Counted from the first letter of the stretch, positions 1 through 13,850 are shown. The stretch: 64,000 bases of DNA from Manis javanica (GCF_040802235.1 NC_133164.1:91008302-91072301), one strand, 5' to 3'. Notes: generated by a model from the sequence alone, not told the origin. Made by a program: numbers and translations.

Positions 1-175
1 TTTTTCATTTGTTTTTATCACTGTGTAATAATCCACTGCATGGATAACCCATACAAATTAATTCATCCATTGATGGACATTATTCTTTCCATCTTTTTGG
101 GGTATTATGAATAGCATTACTGTGAGTATTTTTGTAAAGTATTTGTTTGAATACCTGCTTTGTCTTTTGAACATG
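1..175 (-). mobile_element. Old L1 ORF2 3'-end fragment (antisense)
   Basis: The top strand reads like the reverse complement of the L1 ORF2 C-terminal region: a 'ttcatccattgatggacatt' phrase, then a degraded match to the stretch that follows it in L1. It is diverged and cut at the window edge. Family assignment rests on pattern recognition of the L1 consensus. Confidence 0.6.
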
Positions 176-564
176 TACCTATGAGTTACTGACTAATTCC
201 ATTAACATCAGTAAGGAGAACTGGTTGGTGTTCAGACGGGAAGTTACTTCAAGAATGCTAGTGAAAGACTGAGGACCTGGGCAATGGAATGGGAAAGGAG
301 GGCAAAGGAGTTATTGCTAAAATAGAATAGAAAAGCTGATGGGAAGGCATTCATGAAGAGAGGGATCAAGACAATCTTGAAGTCCTGAGCTTAGCCAATT
401 GATAGGCAGTATGTCTTTCACTGACATAAGAAAGACAGGAAGAGCAACAGGAAAGCGGGATGGGAGTAGCGAAAGATGACATATACAGTTGTCTTGTGCA
501 AGATGAGTTTTTGAGGGACTCAAGAAATACCACTCAGTGACATTAAGACTGGCAGTAAGGAAAA
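176..564. other. No gene seen; unassigned intronic sequence
   Basis: This stretch lies in RPRD1A intron 1. I see no coding exon and no repeat family I can name. Short open frames here have no recognisable similarity. Confidence 0.5.
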
Positions 565-1850
565 GCGGTCATTGAGTAAGTCATGAAACCATAAAGCTCT
601 TAGGAGAAAACACAGGCAAAATATCTCTTGAATATAAACATGAGCAACTTTTTCCTGGACACATCTCCTTGGGCAAGGGAAACAAAATAAAAAATGAACA
701 AGTAGGACTACATCAAACTAAAAGGCTTCTGTAAAGCAATGGACACCACCATCAGAACAAAAAGGCACTCTACAGTATAGCAGAATATATTCCTAAGAGA
801 CTCATCTGGTAAGGTGTTAACATCCAAATTATATAAATAACACCTATGCCTCAACACCCCAAAAAAACAACTCAATTAAAAAATGGGCAAAGGACCTGAA
901 CAGACACTTCTACAAAGAAGAAATTCAAATGGCCAACAGGTACATGAAAAGATGCTCCACATAGGTAATTATCAGGGAAATATAAATTAAAACCACAATG
1001 AGGTATCATTTCATACCAGTTAGGATGGCCACTATCCAAAAGACAAGAAATAATAAATGCTGACAAGGATGAGGATAAATGAGAACCCTCCTACACTGCT
1101 GGTGGGAATGTAAATTGGTGGAACCGATGTGGAAAACAATATGGCGGTTCCCAAAAAAATTAAAAATAGAAATACCATTTGCTCCAGCAATTCCACTCCT
1201 AGGAATTTACCTGAAGAAAACAAGACCCCTGACTCAAAAAGACATATTCACCCCTATGTTTATCACTGCACTATTTACAACAGCCAAGATATGGAAGCAA
1301 CCTAAGTGTCCATCAATAGATGAAGGGATAAAGATGTGGTACATATACACAACGGAATATTACTCAGTCATAAAAAGAAAAGAAATTCTGCCATTTGCAA
1401 CAACATGGATAGATCTAGAGGGTGTTATGCTCTGTGAAATAAGCCAGGGAGACAAAGGCAGATACCAAATGAGTTCACTCATTTGTGGAGAACAAAAACA
1501 AAGCAAAACCCAGGGAACAAAACAGCAGTAGACTCATAGACACCAAGAAGGGACTAGTAATTACGAAGGGGGAGGGGTTGAGAAGGTGGGAGGAGGTGGG
1601 GGAGGTGTGGGGAAAGGGATAAAGGGGCACAATAATTCGCAACGACAATATAGGTTGGTCACCGGGGACAGTAGTATAGCACAGAGAATACAGGTAATGA
1701 TTCTGTAACATCTTACAACTTTGATAGACAGTGACCGCACTAGAGGGGATGAGGATTTAATAATATGGGTAACTGTTGAACCACTGTGTTGTATATTTGA
1801 AACCAACTTAAGATTGTATATCAATGATACTTTAATTTTAGAAAAATGGA
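565..1850 (+). mobile_element. 5'-truncated L1 (L1MA-like), 3' end of ORF2 plus 3'UTR
   Basis: Sequence from about 565 matches the ORF2 C-terminal third (gaaaccataaagctcttag, aaatgggcaaaggacctgaa) and runs through the ORF2 end into a 3'UTR. A purine/G-rich tract lies at about 1566-1625. The last part (tgaaccactgtgttgtatat, then an A-rich end near 1845) is typical of older L1MA-type 3' ends. Frameshifts separate the coding fragments, so it is dead. It is sense relative to the top strand and antisense to RPRD1A. Confidence 0.85.
1079..1531 (+). pseudogene. L1 ORF2p C-terminal fragment
   Basis: This 150-codon open frame is the L1 ORF2 protein C-terminus. It begins near the zinc-knuckle-like CWWEC motif and ends with the usual segment of the type EYYSVIKRKE, ATTWIDLEG, CEISQ. 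Endonuclease and reverse transcriptase domains are absent because the insertion is 5'-truncated. It has no independent function. Confidence 0.85.
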
Positions 1851-2084
1851 GAGCCATTGAGTCATCAGTATATTGATGGTAGAAAGTAGAATATCTAAAG
1901 GATCCGATTATAAATACACAAAACGTAATTATTTTTAATCATTAAGAGTTTTCTATGCGCTAGTTACAGCACATCAAATGCAATTTTACAATTGTAAAAC
2001 AACAGCTTACTTAGATTAAATCCACAATAAATTAGTTGATTTACTAATTAAACTGCAGTAAATTTAAAGTGCTATATTACTCAG

Positions 2085-2496
2085 CAATCTCCAGAAAAAC
2101 AGAACCATTATGTTCTGTGTCTGAGTGTACACGTATAAAGAAATTATAGTATTATAAGGAACTGGCTCCTTGCAAATATGGAGGCTGAAAAGTCCCAAGA
2201 TCTGCAGACAGCAAGCTGAAGACTCAGGAAAGCTGATGTAATTCTAATCCAAAATGCAGCAGGCTGAAGACCCAGATGAGCCCATGTTTTAGTTTGAGTC
2301 CAAAAGTAGGAAAGAAGGCAGCAAGGCAGGAAGAGTTCCCTCTTACTCAGAAAGGTCAGCCTTTTTGTTCCAGCCAGGCCTTCAAATGACTGGATAAGGC
2401 CCACTCACATTAAGGAGGGGAACTACTTCACTCACTCTACAGATTCAAATGTTAAATCTTAAGAAACATCTTCACAGCTATTCCCAGAATGCTATT
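2085..2496 (+). repeat. Interspersed repeat, left part, interrupted by later insertions
   Basis: The sequence (ccagaaaaacagaaccatta, atggaggctgaaaagtccca, cctcttactcagaaag) matches a common eutherian interspersed repeat whose family name I cannot recall with certainty. Its other end (gtggcccagtcaagttgata, attaaccatcacc) appears 8.4 kb away at about 10856-10945. Everything between is therefore probably nested insertion. Confidence 0.6.
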
Positions 2497-2757
2497 TTTT
2501 TAAATTGTATGTTTCATTTATATGAACTGTACAGTATGGGAAAATGTATACAGACAGAGCACATTCATGATTCACAGGGGATAGAGAGAGGAGAGAGTGC
2601 AGAGTGACTGCTTAATGGGGGTGGGGTTTCTTCTTGGGATGATGAAAATGTTCTGGAACTAGATTGTAATGCTGATTGCACAGCACTGTAAATATAATGA
2701 ATACCATTGAATTACATACTTTACAATGGTTAAAATGGTGCATTCAATGTAATTTGA
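2497..2757 (+). mobile_element. Old L1 3'-end fragment (L1ME-like)
   Basis: The phrases gatgaaaatgttctggaact, taccattgaattacatactt and atggttaaaatgg are the classical 3'UTR end of old L1M elements. The terminal A-rich tail is missing because the L1-1 poly(A) end (read as T on the top strand) abuts it at 2758. Confidence 0.65.
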
Positions 2758-2767
2758 TTTTTTTTTT

Positions 2768-3090
2768 GAGAGGGCATCTCTCATATTTATTGATCAAATG
2801 GTTGTTAACAACAATAAAATTCTGTATAGGGGAGTCAATGCTCAATGCACAATCATTAATCCACCCCAAGACTAATTCTCGTCAGTCTCCAATCTTCTGA
2901 AGCATAACGAACTAGTTCTTACATGGTGAACAAATTCTTACATACTGAATAAGTTCTTACATGGTAAACAGTGCAAGGGCAGTCATCACAGAAACTTTCG
3001 GTTTTGATCACTCATTATGAACTATAAACAATCAGGACAATTATGAATATTTGTTTGATTTTTATACTTGATTTATATGTGAATCTCACA
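2768..3090 (-). repeat. ERV LTR (U3 to poly(A) site) at the 3' end of L1-1
   Basis: On the minus strand the segment starts TGTGAGATTC immediately after a polypurine tract, as expected for the first bases of a 3' LTR. It contains three 19-bp direct repeats starting at 2916, 2935 and 2954. An AATAAA lies at 2791-2786, and the A-tail begins 18 nt downstream. R/U5 beyond the cleavage site is absent, as expected if this copy came from RNA polyadenylated in the LTR. The family is not identified. Confidence 0.65.
2786..2791 (-). promoter_or_regulatory. Poly(A) signal AATAAA of the captured LTR
   Basis: A canonical hexamer read on the minus strand, 18 nt upstream of the poly(A) tract at 2767-2758. 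The spacing is typical of a working signal and suggests it ended the founder transcript. It has the same orientation as RPRD1A. Confidence 0.7.
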
Positions 3091-3101
3091 TTTCTCCCTT
3101 T
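3091..3101 (-). other. Polypurine tract upstream of LTR
   Basis: Minus-strand AAAGGGAGAAA directly precedes the TG that begins the LTR-like segment. This is the position where retroviral plus-strand DNA synthesis is primed. Confidence 0.55.
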
Positions 3102-3749
3102 ATTATTATTATTATTTTTAATAAAATGCTGAAGTGGTAGGTAGATGCAAGATAAAGGTAGAAAACATAGTTTAGTGTTGTAAGAGAGCAAATGTAGATG
3201 ATCAGGTGTGTGCCTGTAGATTATGTGTTAATCCAAGCTAGACAAGGGCAATAAAACATCCACGTATGAAGATTTCTCACAAAACAGGGGGGGTGAGATT
3301 CTAAGCCTCACGTCTGTTGATCCCCAATTTCTCACCTCATGGCCCCCCTGCGACTGTGCCTGTCTTAGCTTGTTCCTCCCTTGAGGAATCTTACCCGTCT
3401 CCGGCTAACCAGTCATCTTCCAGGGCCATACAGGGAAATGTAAAGTTGGTAAGTGAGAGAGAAGCCATATTGTTTGAAAAGCTTAGCTTTTTACTTTGCA
3501 GATTTATGCCCTGTGGCTTCTATGCCCAGCATTTGCCTTGAGGTATCTTTACCACTTGGAGGAGTTATGATACTCGGTGAATTCGATATGAGGCACAAAT
3601 TCTATTTAAGGGTTGTAATTAGGAAGGAAGAAGAAAAGCTATAGAGGTAGCAGATGGAAGAAAACATGGGAAGATTATTTCGTTGACATATATTCTTGTA
3701 GAGTAACTTAAGCATGTATAGGTTTTAAACTCCTAATTAAATTGGCACA

Positions 3750-4350
3750 CCCATTAACATAATAGGAATACAGTTACATAACCAAAGCAGATCTATAATT
3801 ACCAGCTATCGCAAGTGGAGCCAAGAAAACCAGTTAGGTACCCTAGGCGTTTGTGAAAATTTGCCTATGATATAATGGATATCATCCAACTGTACTTGAA
3901 CAGTCTTAGAGAAATCAGACAAATTAAAGCAACCCATTCCTGGGAACTGTTCACATCCCACATGTTCTTTTAACAGTAGATAGTCTGTAGTTGTAAGATT
4001 TTGGAGCGCTACAACTTGCACTTCTCCTAATTCTTGGGTGAGTTCCAACAGTATAGATCCAGTCAAATTTGTTGTTTTACTGTATGCACAGGCCAGCTTA
4101 GATATCTCCTTCATTCCAATGGCAAGTCCAGGAACCAGTGGGATGAATGCAGTTACAACTGCAGCATCGCCTGGATCTTTGTTGAGGTTTTTTGATGATC
4201 ATCTTCTGGTATGACTCTTCCAGAGAGTGCTGATGTTGGAAGTTCTTCTTCATATAGTATCTTAGTTCATTTTCTGGGTAGCCAAATTAGGCTTTGATCC
4301 TCTGTATAAACACAAACAGACCCTTTGCCCACACTTTGATATGCCCTTTA
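3750..4350 (-). pseudogene. Endogenous retrovirus env remnant (transmembrane subunit)
   Basis: A minus-strand open frame at 4114-3806 (102 codons) plus flanking sequence resembles a retroviral Env transmembrane subunit of the gamma/alpha type. Just upstream of the first Met is a short hydrophobic stretch that looks like a fusion peptide. A heptad-like region with an ALQN motif follows. Next is a cysteine motif in which the usual C-x6-CC reads C-x6-GC, losing one of the paired cysteines, and then NLSD. The frame ends before a complete membrane anchor, and the flanks are frameshifted, so it cannot give a functional Env. The shorter copy at 34925-35330 supports the assignment. The exact ERV family is unknown. 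Confidence 0.7.
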
Positions 4351-4500
4351 TACCATTGTGTAGAAAAAGGAATATTATCAGAAAAGTGTACATCCATAGC
4401 CGATCATCTGACACCCTTTAAGTGATCAAAATTAAGGATATTTGAAGCATGCATTAGTCATTGATTTACAGTTAGTTTTATCCTATCAGGGAGTAATCCC

Positions 4501-4540
4501 CCTTCTCTTTCATTCTCTTTTCTTTTTTTTGTTTTCTTTA
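4501..4540 (-). other. A-rich L1/ERV junction in L1-1
   Basis: Read on the minus strand, the L1 3'UTR end is followed by an A-rich stretch with a few G residues and then by GGGGATTACTCCC, which starts the non-L1 segment. The same transition occurs in L1-3 at about 35491-35515. It looks like a degraded L1 poly(A) tract at a 3'-transduction or template-switch boundary. Confidence 0.65.
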
Positions 4541-4859
4541 ATCTACACTTACATGAAGAATATTATGTTTACTAGGCTCTCCCCTATTCCAGGTCTCCCT
4601 ATAAACCCATTTACCGTCACTGTCCATCAGCATAGCAAAATGTTGTAGAATCACTACTTCTCTGTCTTGTATAGCCCTCCCCTTTCTGCCAACCCTCCAT
4701 GCACGCTAATCTTAATACCCCTCTTCTCCTCCCCCTCCCCTTATCCCTCCCTACCCACCCATCCTCCCCAGTCCCTTTCCCTTTGGTACCTGTTAGTCCA
4801 TTCTTGGGTTCTGTGATTCCGCTGCTGTTTTGTTCCTTCAGTTTTTCCTTTGTTCTTAT

Positions 4860-8680
<3,821 letters not shown>

Positions 8681-8803
8681 TTACCAAAGGTTCAAGGTTA
8701 GCCTCTTTAGTATCTTACCGCCTAACTTAGCTCGCTTATTGAGCTGTTATATACACTGGAGATTATTTTCTTCTCTTCCTTCTTATTCCTCCTCCTCCAT
8801 TCT

Positions 8804-9706
8804 TCATATGTTGGGTGTTTTGGTCTGTGTTCTTTCTAGTAGTGCTCCCATCTGGAGCAGTCCCTGTAAGATGCCCTGTAGAGGTAGTTTGTAGGAAGCA
8901 AATTCCCTCAGCTTTTGCTTGTCTGGGAATTGTTTAATCCCACCATCATATTTAAATGATAGTCGTGCTGGATACAGTATCCTTGGTTCAAGGCCCTTCT
9001 GTTTCATTGCATTAAATATATCATGCCATTCTCTTCTGGTCCTTAGGTTTTCTGTTGAGAAGTCTGATGTTAGCCTGATGGGTTTTCCTTTATAGGTGAC
9101 CTTTTTCTCTCTAGCTGCCTTTAAAACTCTTTCCTTGTCCTTGATCTTTGCCATTTTAATTATTATGTGTCTTGGTGTTGTCCTCCTTGGATCCTTTCTG
9201 TTGGGGGTTCTGTGTATTTCCGTGGTCTGTTCGATTATTTCCTCCCCCAGTTTGGGGAATTTTTCAGCAAGTATTTCTTCCAAGATACTTTCCATCCCTT
9301 TTCCTCTCTCTTCTTCTTCTGGTACCCCTATAATACGGATATTGTTCCTTTTGGCTTGGTCACATAGTTCTCTTAGTGTTGTTTCATTCCTGGAGATCCT
9401 TTTATCTCTCTCTATGTCACCTTCTATGCGTTCCTGTTCTCTGGTTTCAATTCCATCAATGGCCTCTTGCATCTTATCCATTCTGCTTATAAATCCTTCC
9501 AGAGTTTGTTTCATTTCTGTGATCTCCTTTCAGGCATCTGTGATCTCCCTCCAGACTTCATCCCATTTCTCTTGCGTATTTCTCTGCTTCTCTGTCACCA
9601 TGTTTATGATTTTTATTTTGAATTCTTTGTCAGGAAGACTGGTTAGGTCTGTCTCCTTCTCTGTTGTCTCTGTGATCTTGGTTTGCCTGTAATTTTGTCT
9701 TTTCAT
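8804..9706 (-). pseudogene. L1-1 ORF1 (RNA-binding protein), one in-frame stop
   Basis: From an ATG at 9706-9704 the frame stays open for about 300 codons to a stop at 8804, except for one TGA at 9532-9530. The protein is an L1 ORF1p: an N-terminal coiled coil, an RRM-like middle (NNIRIIGVPEEEE) and a C-terminal domain (REWHDIFNAMKQKG, ILYPARLSFKYDG). The stop lies in a 21-bp tandem duplication within the coiled coil that adds seven residues, one heptad. The open part after the stop is 236 codons (9514-8804). Without the stop the length would be close to that of mammalian ORF1p. Confidence 0.9.
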
Positions 9707-10853
9707 GGTGATAGGAATAGTTTGCAGAGCTGGGACTAGTGACAGCTGGAAGAACTTCCCTTCTTGTTGGTTTGTGGCCTTCCTCTCCTGGGAGAATAGC
9801 TACCTCTAGTGGCTTGTGCTGGGTAGCTGCATGCAGACAGGGCTTCTGCTTCCTGCCCGGCTGCTATGGAGTTTATCTCCGTTGTTGCTGTGGGCGTAGC
9901 CTGGCTCGGGCTGCTGCTCCAAAGTGGAGTTGCATTGGAGGGGAGCGACCGGGAGGCTATTTATCTCTGTAAGGGGCCTCCATGCTCCCTGCAGCCCAGG
10001 GATTAGAGTGCCCAGATTCCCTACCTCTGGACTAAGTGTCCCGCCCTGCCCCTTTAAAAGTTCCAAAAAGCAACCGCCAAAACAAAACAGCGACCACAGG
10101 AAAAAGAAAAAAAAAAATTGGCCGCTCGTTTTTCTTTATTCTCCAGTGCCAGCCTCAGGCACCCGCTCACTGGACTTGCTGCCCTGTTTCCCTAGTATTG
10201 GGGTCCCTATCCCTTTAAGACTTCCAAAAGGCACTCACCAAAACAAAACAACAACAAAAAAAAAAAAAAAGAGAGAGAGAGAAAAAGGTGGCTGCTCACG
10301 TTCCTTTTGTTCTCTGGCACCGGTCTCTGATACCTGCTCATGGTCTTGCTGCCCTGTTTCCCTAGTATTGGGGTCCCTGTCCCTTTAAGACTTCCAAAAA
10401 GCACTCACCGCAACAAAACAACAACAACAAAAAAAGATGGCTGCTCGCTTTTCTTTTGTCCTCTGGCACCGGCCTCTGGTACCCGCTCACTGTTCTTGCT
10501 GCCCTGTTTCCCTAGTATCCAGGGCCCCGCGCATGCACTGTGTCTGCGCTCTGGTCTGGATGGCTGGGGCTGGGTGTTCAGCAGTCCTGGGCTCTTTCTC
10601 CCTCCCGCTCAGACCTCTCTCCTACCGCCGGGAGCTGGGGGGAGGGGCACTCGGGACCCACCGGACCGGGGCTTGTATCTTACCCCCTTTGCGAAGCGCT
10701 GGGTTCTAGCAGGTGTGGATGTGGTCTGGATGTTGTCCTGTGTCCTCTGGTCTCTATTTTAGGAAGAGTTGTCTGTGTTATATTTTCATAGATATATGTG
10801 GTTTTGGGAGGAGATTTCCACTGCTCTACTCATGCTGCCATCCTGGCTCCTCC
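9707..10853 (-). promoter_or_regulatory. L1-1 5'UTR / internal promoter
   Basis: This GC-rich leader lies between the ORF1 start and the 5' end. The 5' terminus on the minus strand reads GCCAGGATGGCAGCATGAG, a mutated version of the AAGATGGCGGC YY1-type start in L1-2 and L1-4. It contains tandem units (separate entry). It would drive transcription in the same direction as RPRD1A if active; activity is not shown by sequence. Confidence 0.65.
10014..10520 (-). repeat. Three tandem ~150-173 bp units in the L1-1 5'UTR
   Basis: The motif TTTCCCTAGTAT recurs at 10187, 10357 and 10507, giving periods of 170 and 150 bp. A more diverged first unit begins near 10014. Each unit carries 'ccctttaa', a 'cttccaaaa' box, an A-rich stretch and a 'cttgctgccctg' end. 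Length differences sit mainly in the A-rich/GA run. L1-3 has only one such unit. Confidence 0.8.
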
Positions 10854-10855
10854 TT

Positions 10856-10945
10856 GCCCAAAATGCTTTTTGACCATGTAACTAGCCACCTTTGTGGCCC
10901 AGTCAAGTTGATACATAAGATTAACCATCACCAAGTACTATTCAA
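10856..10945 (+). repeat. Right part of the interrupted interspersed repeat
   Basis: Reads gtggcccagtcaagttgata then attaaccatcacc, the expected end of the repeat that starts at about 2085. The ends of the two parts share a similar sequence (cccagaatgctattttt at 2483; cccaaaatgcttttt at 10857), perhaps an old target-site duplication. Confidence 0.6.
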
Positions 10946-11544
10946 GATAATAACTCATGACACTCTAAGAAAGTTCAATTTTTTTGTTGTTCAGCAAAAA
11001 TATGGCCCTTGACTTCCCAAATTTCGCTTGTTTTAAAGAATAATCTATAAAACAGAATAGAGAACATATTACAATTTGTGCACATACTAAAGAGATAAAG
11101 ACTGTTGAATAGTAAGGTTTTTAAACCATATTTTGAAACAGAATGATATTCCTTGAGTATCATCACAAAAATCAACCGATGGAAAACATTTTCTCAATTT
11201 ACTTAACTGATACAAACATTTTCAGTTTTAAGTTTTTTTGTAAAATGTGATGTAATCTTTTCAAACTTCCTTCTATTCCCCTGAAACAGAATTAAATAAA
11301 GTACTTAGCACAAAATTAGTTACTTTAAATTTAAATGTGTATTTCATGATTGTCTTTAGAGGTTTACAAAGCATCATGAACCAAACAAATTTGAGAACCA
11401 TTTAAACAATTACAATAAATACATTTAGAATAAGGCTGCATAGTTCTCAGCCTACAAAGATTCACCATCAAAAAAGATGTGAATTCTCTTTAAAACAATG
11501 TATAAATGAAGTGATAATGCCCAAAATATTCTTTTTCCTGGAAA
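10946..11544. other. No gene seen; AT-rich intronic sequence
   Basis: RPRD1A intron 1. No coding exon or repeat family recognised. Confidence 0.5.
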
Positions 11545-11820
11545 CAACAAGTTGATTCTAGATTTTAAATGGAAAAACAAAACAAGAGTACATAAGAAAA
11601 CTCTAAAAAATGAAGAGCAATTTCAGGGGGCAGGGCAGGAATAGGGAGGGGAGATGTCCTACCAGATATGAAAACATAATAAAGAGCATGGCAGTGTAAC
11701 ATGAGTAGACAGACCAAAGAAACAGAACAACAGTCTAGAAATACACTAAATACATATAAAACTTAATTATATAAAGGAGGCATTTCAAATGTGTGAAGGT
11801 AAAAATGAACTTTAAAAAAA
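11545..11820 (+). mobile_element. Old L1 ORF2 fragment
   Basis: Degenerate phrases typical of L1 ORF2 near its C-terminal third, including a 'taccagatatgaaaacataa' phrase and an 'aagaaacagaacaacagtct' phrase. Highly diverged, no open frame. Confidence 0.6.
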
Positions 11821-11939
11821 AAAGATGTGATAGACTAATACTACCACGCTTTACCAGGGTCTCTTAAATCAACAGTTGAAACCATTAAGAAAATAACTAG
11901 AATATTTGGTATTATAAATTAGTATTTATAAACTGTTAA

Positions 11940-12360
11940 AGAAAAAAACTGACACATCCTAAATATTCATGAATAGAGCAACAGTTATATAAATTTTGGT
12001 GCACCCATAAAACAGAATACAATGCAGTCATTTTTTAAAATGAGGCAACACCATATATACAAACACATTACTCAAATACATGTTAAAAGGATAAAAGTAA
12101 AGCACAGAGTAGTCTATAATAAAACTACCATTTGTCTAAACAAAAGCAGAAAGAAATAGTAACATACATATGATTGTGAATGTACTAAAAATTCTGGAAT
12201 ACATAAACTACTAACATTGATTCTGGGAAGGGAAAATGACTGGATAAGGGAAGAGGATTAAGAAGGAGCCTTGCTCTTTAAAAACTCTTGCCTTTTGAAT
12301 TTTGCACTATGTGCATGGTATTACCTACTAATACGTATGTGTGTGGGTTTAAACACACCT
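11940..12360 (+). repeat. Ancient LINE-like 3' sequence, family uncertain
   Basis: The stretch resembles old LINE 3' ends (aatattcatgaatagagcaa, ttctgggaagggaaaatgac). Similarity is weak and assignment is by pattern only. Confidence 0.35.
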
Positions 12361-12799
12361 GGAAAGTCCAAACATTTAACATAAGCACAGTAAACTTATT
12401 TTTTAATTTCTTGGTTATTATAGATAGAAGGTACTAAAGAAAAGCTGTAAAAAAGAGCAAGACTAACAGGTACCTGATAGCAGTGAAGAGTTATACTAGA
12501 GAACTAAAAATGACCAAAAAACCTAGACAACATTAAGGAACTAAATAAATAATTCATCATCATAATCCTCTTAATGCATTTTTACAAACAAAAAGATTTA
12601 AAACATCTTAAATCACTTGAAGTTCTCGCAGACAAACAATATTAAGTTTATCTAAGATGTTATTATCCTGCCTAGTTTCAAAAAGGAGTTATGAACTGGA
12701 ATGTTGTATTTACAAAGTCAAATAACATTTGTTCTACATTAAGACCACATTCAAATGACTAAAGCTACAGTAAAAACTATGCCTATACAGTTTGTACAG

Positions 12800-13035
12800 C
12801 TCCTAGTAAATTCTACTCATACTTCAAAGCTCAAATCAAAGGAGCCTTCCCTGACTGCCTAATTAGGCTATATTCCCAGTTATATTTTGCCTTTGTAACA
12901 CTGCAGTTACTAGTTTATTAGAGTCCATTTCCCTGACATATGGAAGATCCATGAAGACATGCTATTCAGTATCTGCTGAATTATCCTTGGTCTAAAAACA
13001 AAGCAGGAACTCAATAGGTATTTTAAAGAAACCAA
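12800..13035 (+). repeat. L2 LINE fragment
   Basis: Contains the L2 3'-end type phrases 'caaagctcaaatcaaaggag', 'cttccctgactgcctaatta' and a late 'gcaggaactcaataggtatt' near its end. Diverged, as expected for an ancient mammalian L2. Confidence 0.6.
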
Positions 13036-13409
13036 TAGGAGAAACGTTTACTCATGCACTTCAAATGAAAGTTTCATTTTATCAAAAATACACCTGTACA
13101 AGTATGTTATTATCATATTACATTTGTTTAATGTAGCACACCTTTATTTTATTACAAATTTAAGGGTAATTTGCTTAAATTTTGAAGCAGCAAAAGCAAT
13201 TATCAAATTATCAATTTTTAAAAAAGCTTTACATCATAGGAAAGAAAACCTGAAGAACGTAACATTACATGCCAAAGGGAAATTTCATAAAGTCAGTCTA
13301 AGGTCACACTGAGGAGGAATGAATACTTTGGAGGGAACACATCCACTGAAAGGAAAGCAATGTATCCTAGCCTCTTGTCTACCAATTTATAGAAATGATC
13401 TAGATCTCA

Positions 13410-13850
13410 GCATATGGTCCAGGGGTCCTCAAGGCCCTTTCATGGGGTCCACAAAGTCAGAATTATTTTCACGGTAATATAAGACATTATTTGCCTTTTT
13501 CACTCTCATTATCTCGTATGTACAGGGGTGTTTTCCAGGTCATGTGATACACAATACAGCAAAACAGATGTGAGAATCCAGCTGTCTTACAACAGATAAA
13601 AAGGTTTGTAAAAATGTAAAACAATCAGTTTTCTCTAGTATTTTTAGAAAATAGTATTTTTCATTAAAAAAGTTAGTTTGTTAACATGAAATTTAGCACT
13701 GTAGTTTAAAAATAAATATTAAATAAGTGTTTTAAATGGTTTACCTTTTAATGTAATTGCCAATAGATACAACCCACAAATGAAAGATCTGGGGGGTCTC
13801 TAATAACTTTTAAGAGATTAAAGTGATCCTTAAACCATACAATCACACAA
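13410..13850. repeat. DNA-transposon remnant (hAT-like, tentative)
   Basis: The left side has 'aggggtcctcaaggcccttt' and 'gtccacaaagtcagaattat'. The right side has 'tagatacaacccacaaatga' and a 'ggggggtctctaataacttt' box. This pattern resembles a non-autonomous hAT-type family. Assignment is from memory of the consensus only. Confidence 0.4.

Noticed and set aside
2758..4500. Reading the env-LTR segment as an ordinary separate ERV next to L1-1
   Set aside because: The same L1/ERV boundary recurs at L1-3, and there is only one LTR and one A-tail. A linked unit explains this better, though genome-wide comparison is needed to settle it.
9096..9692. A 198-codon plus-strand frame rich in Leu, Ser and Phe
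   Set aside because: It is the antisense shadow of L1-1 ORF1. Similar hydrophobic shadows occur opposite ORF2 at 7451-7885, 26899-27399 and 27852-28310.
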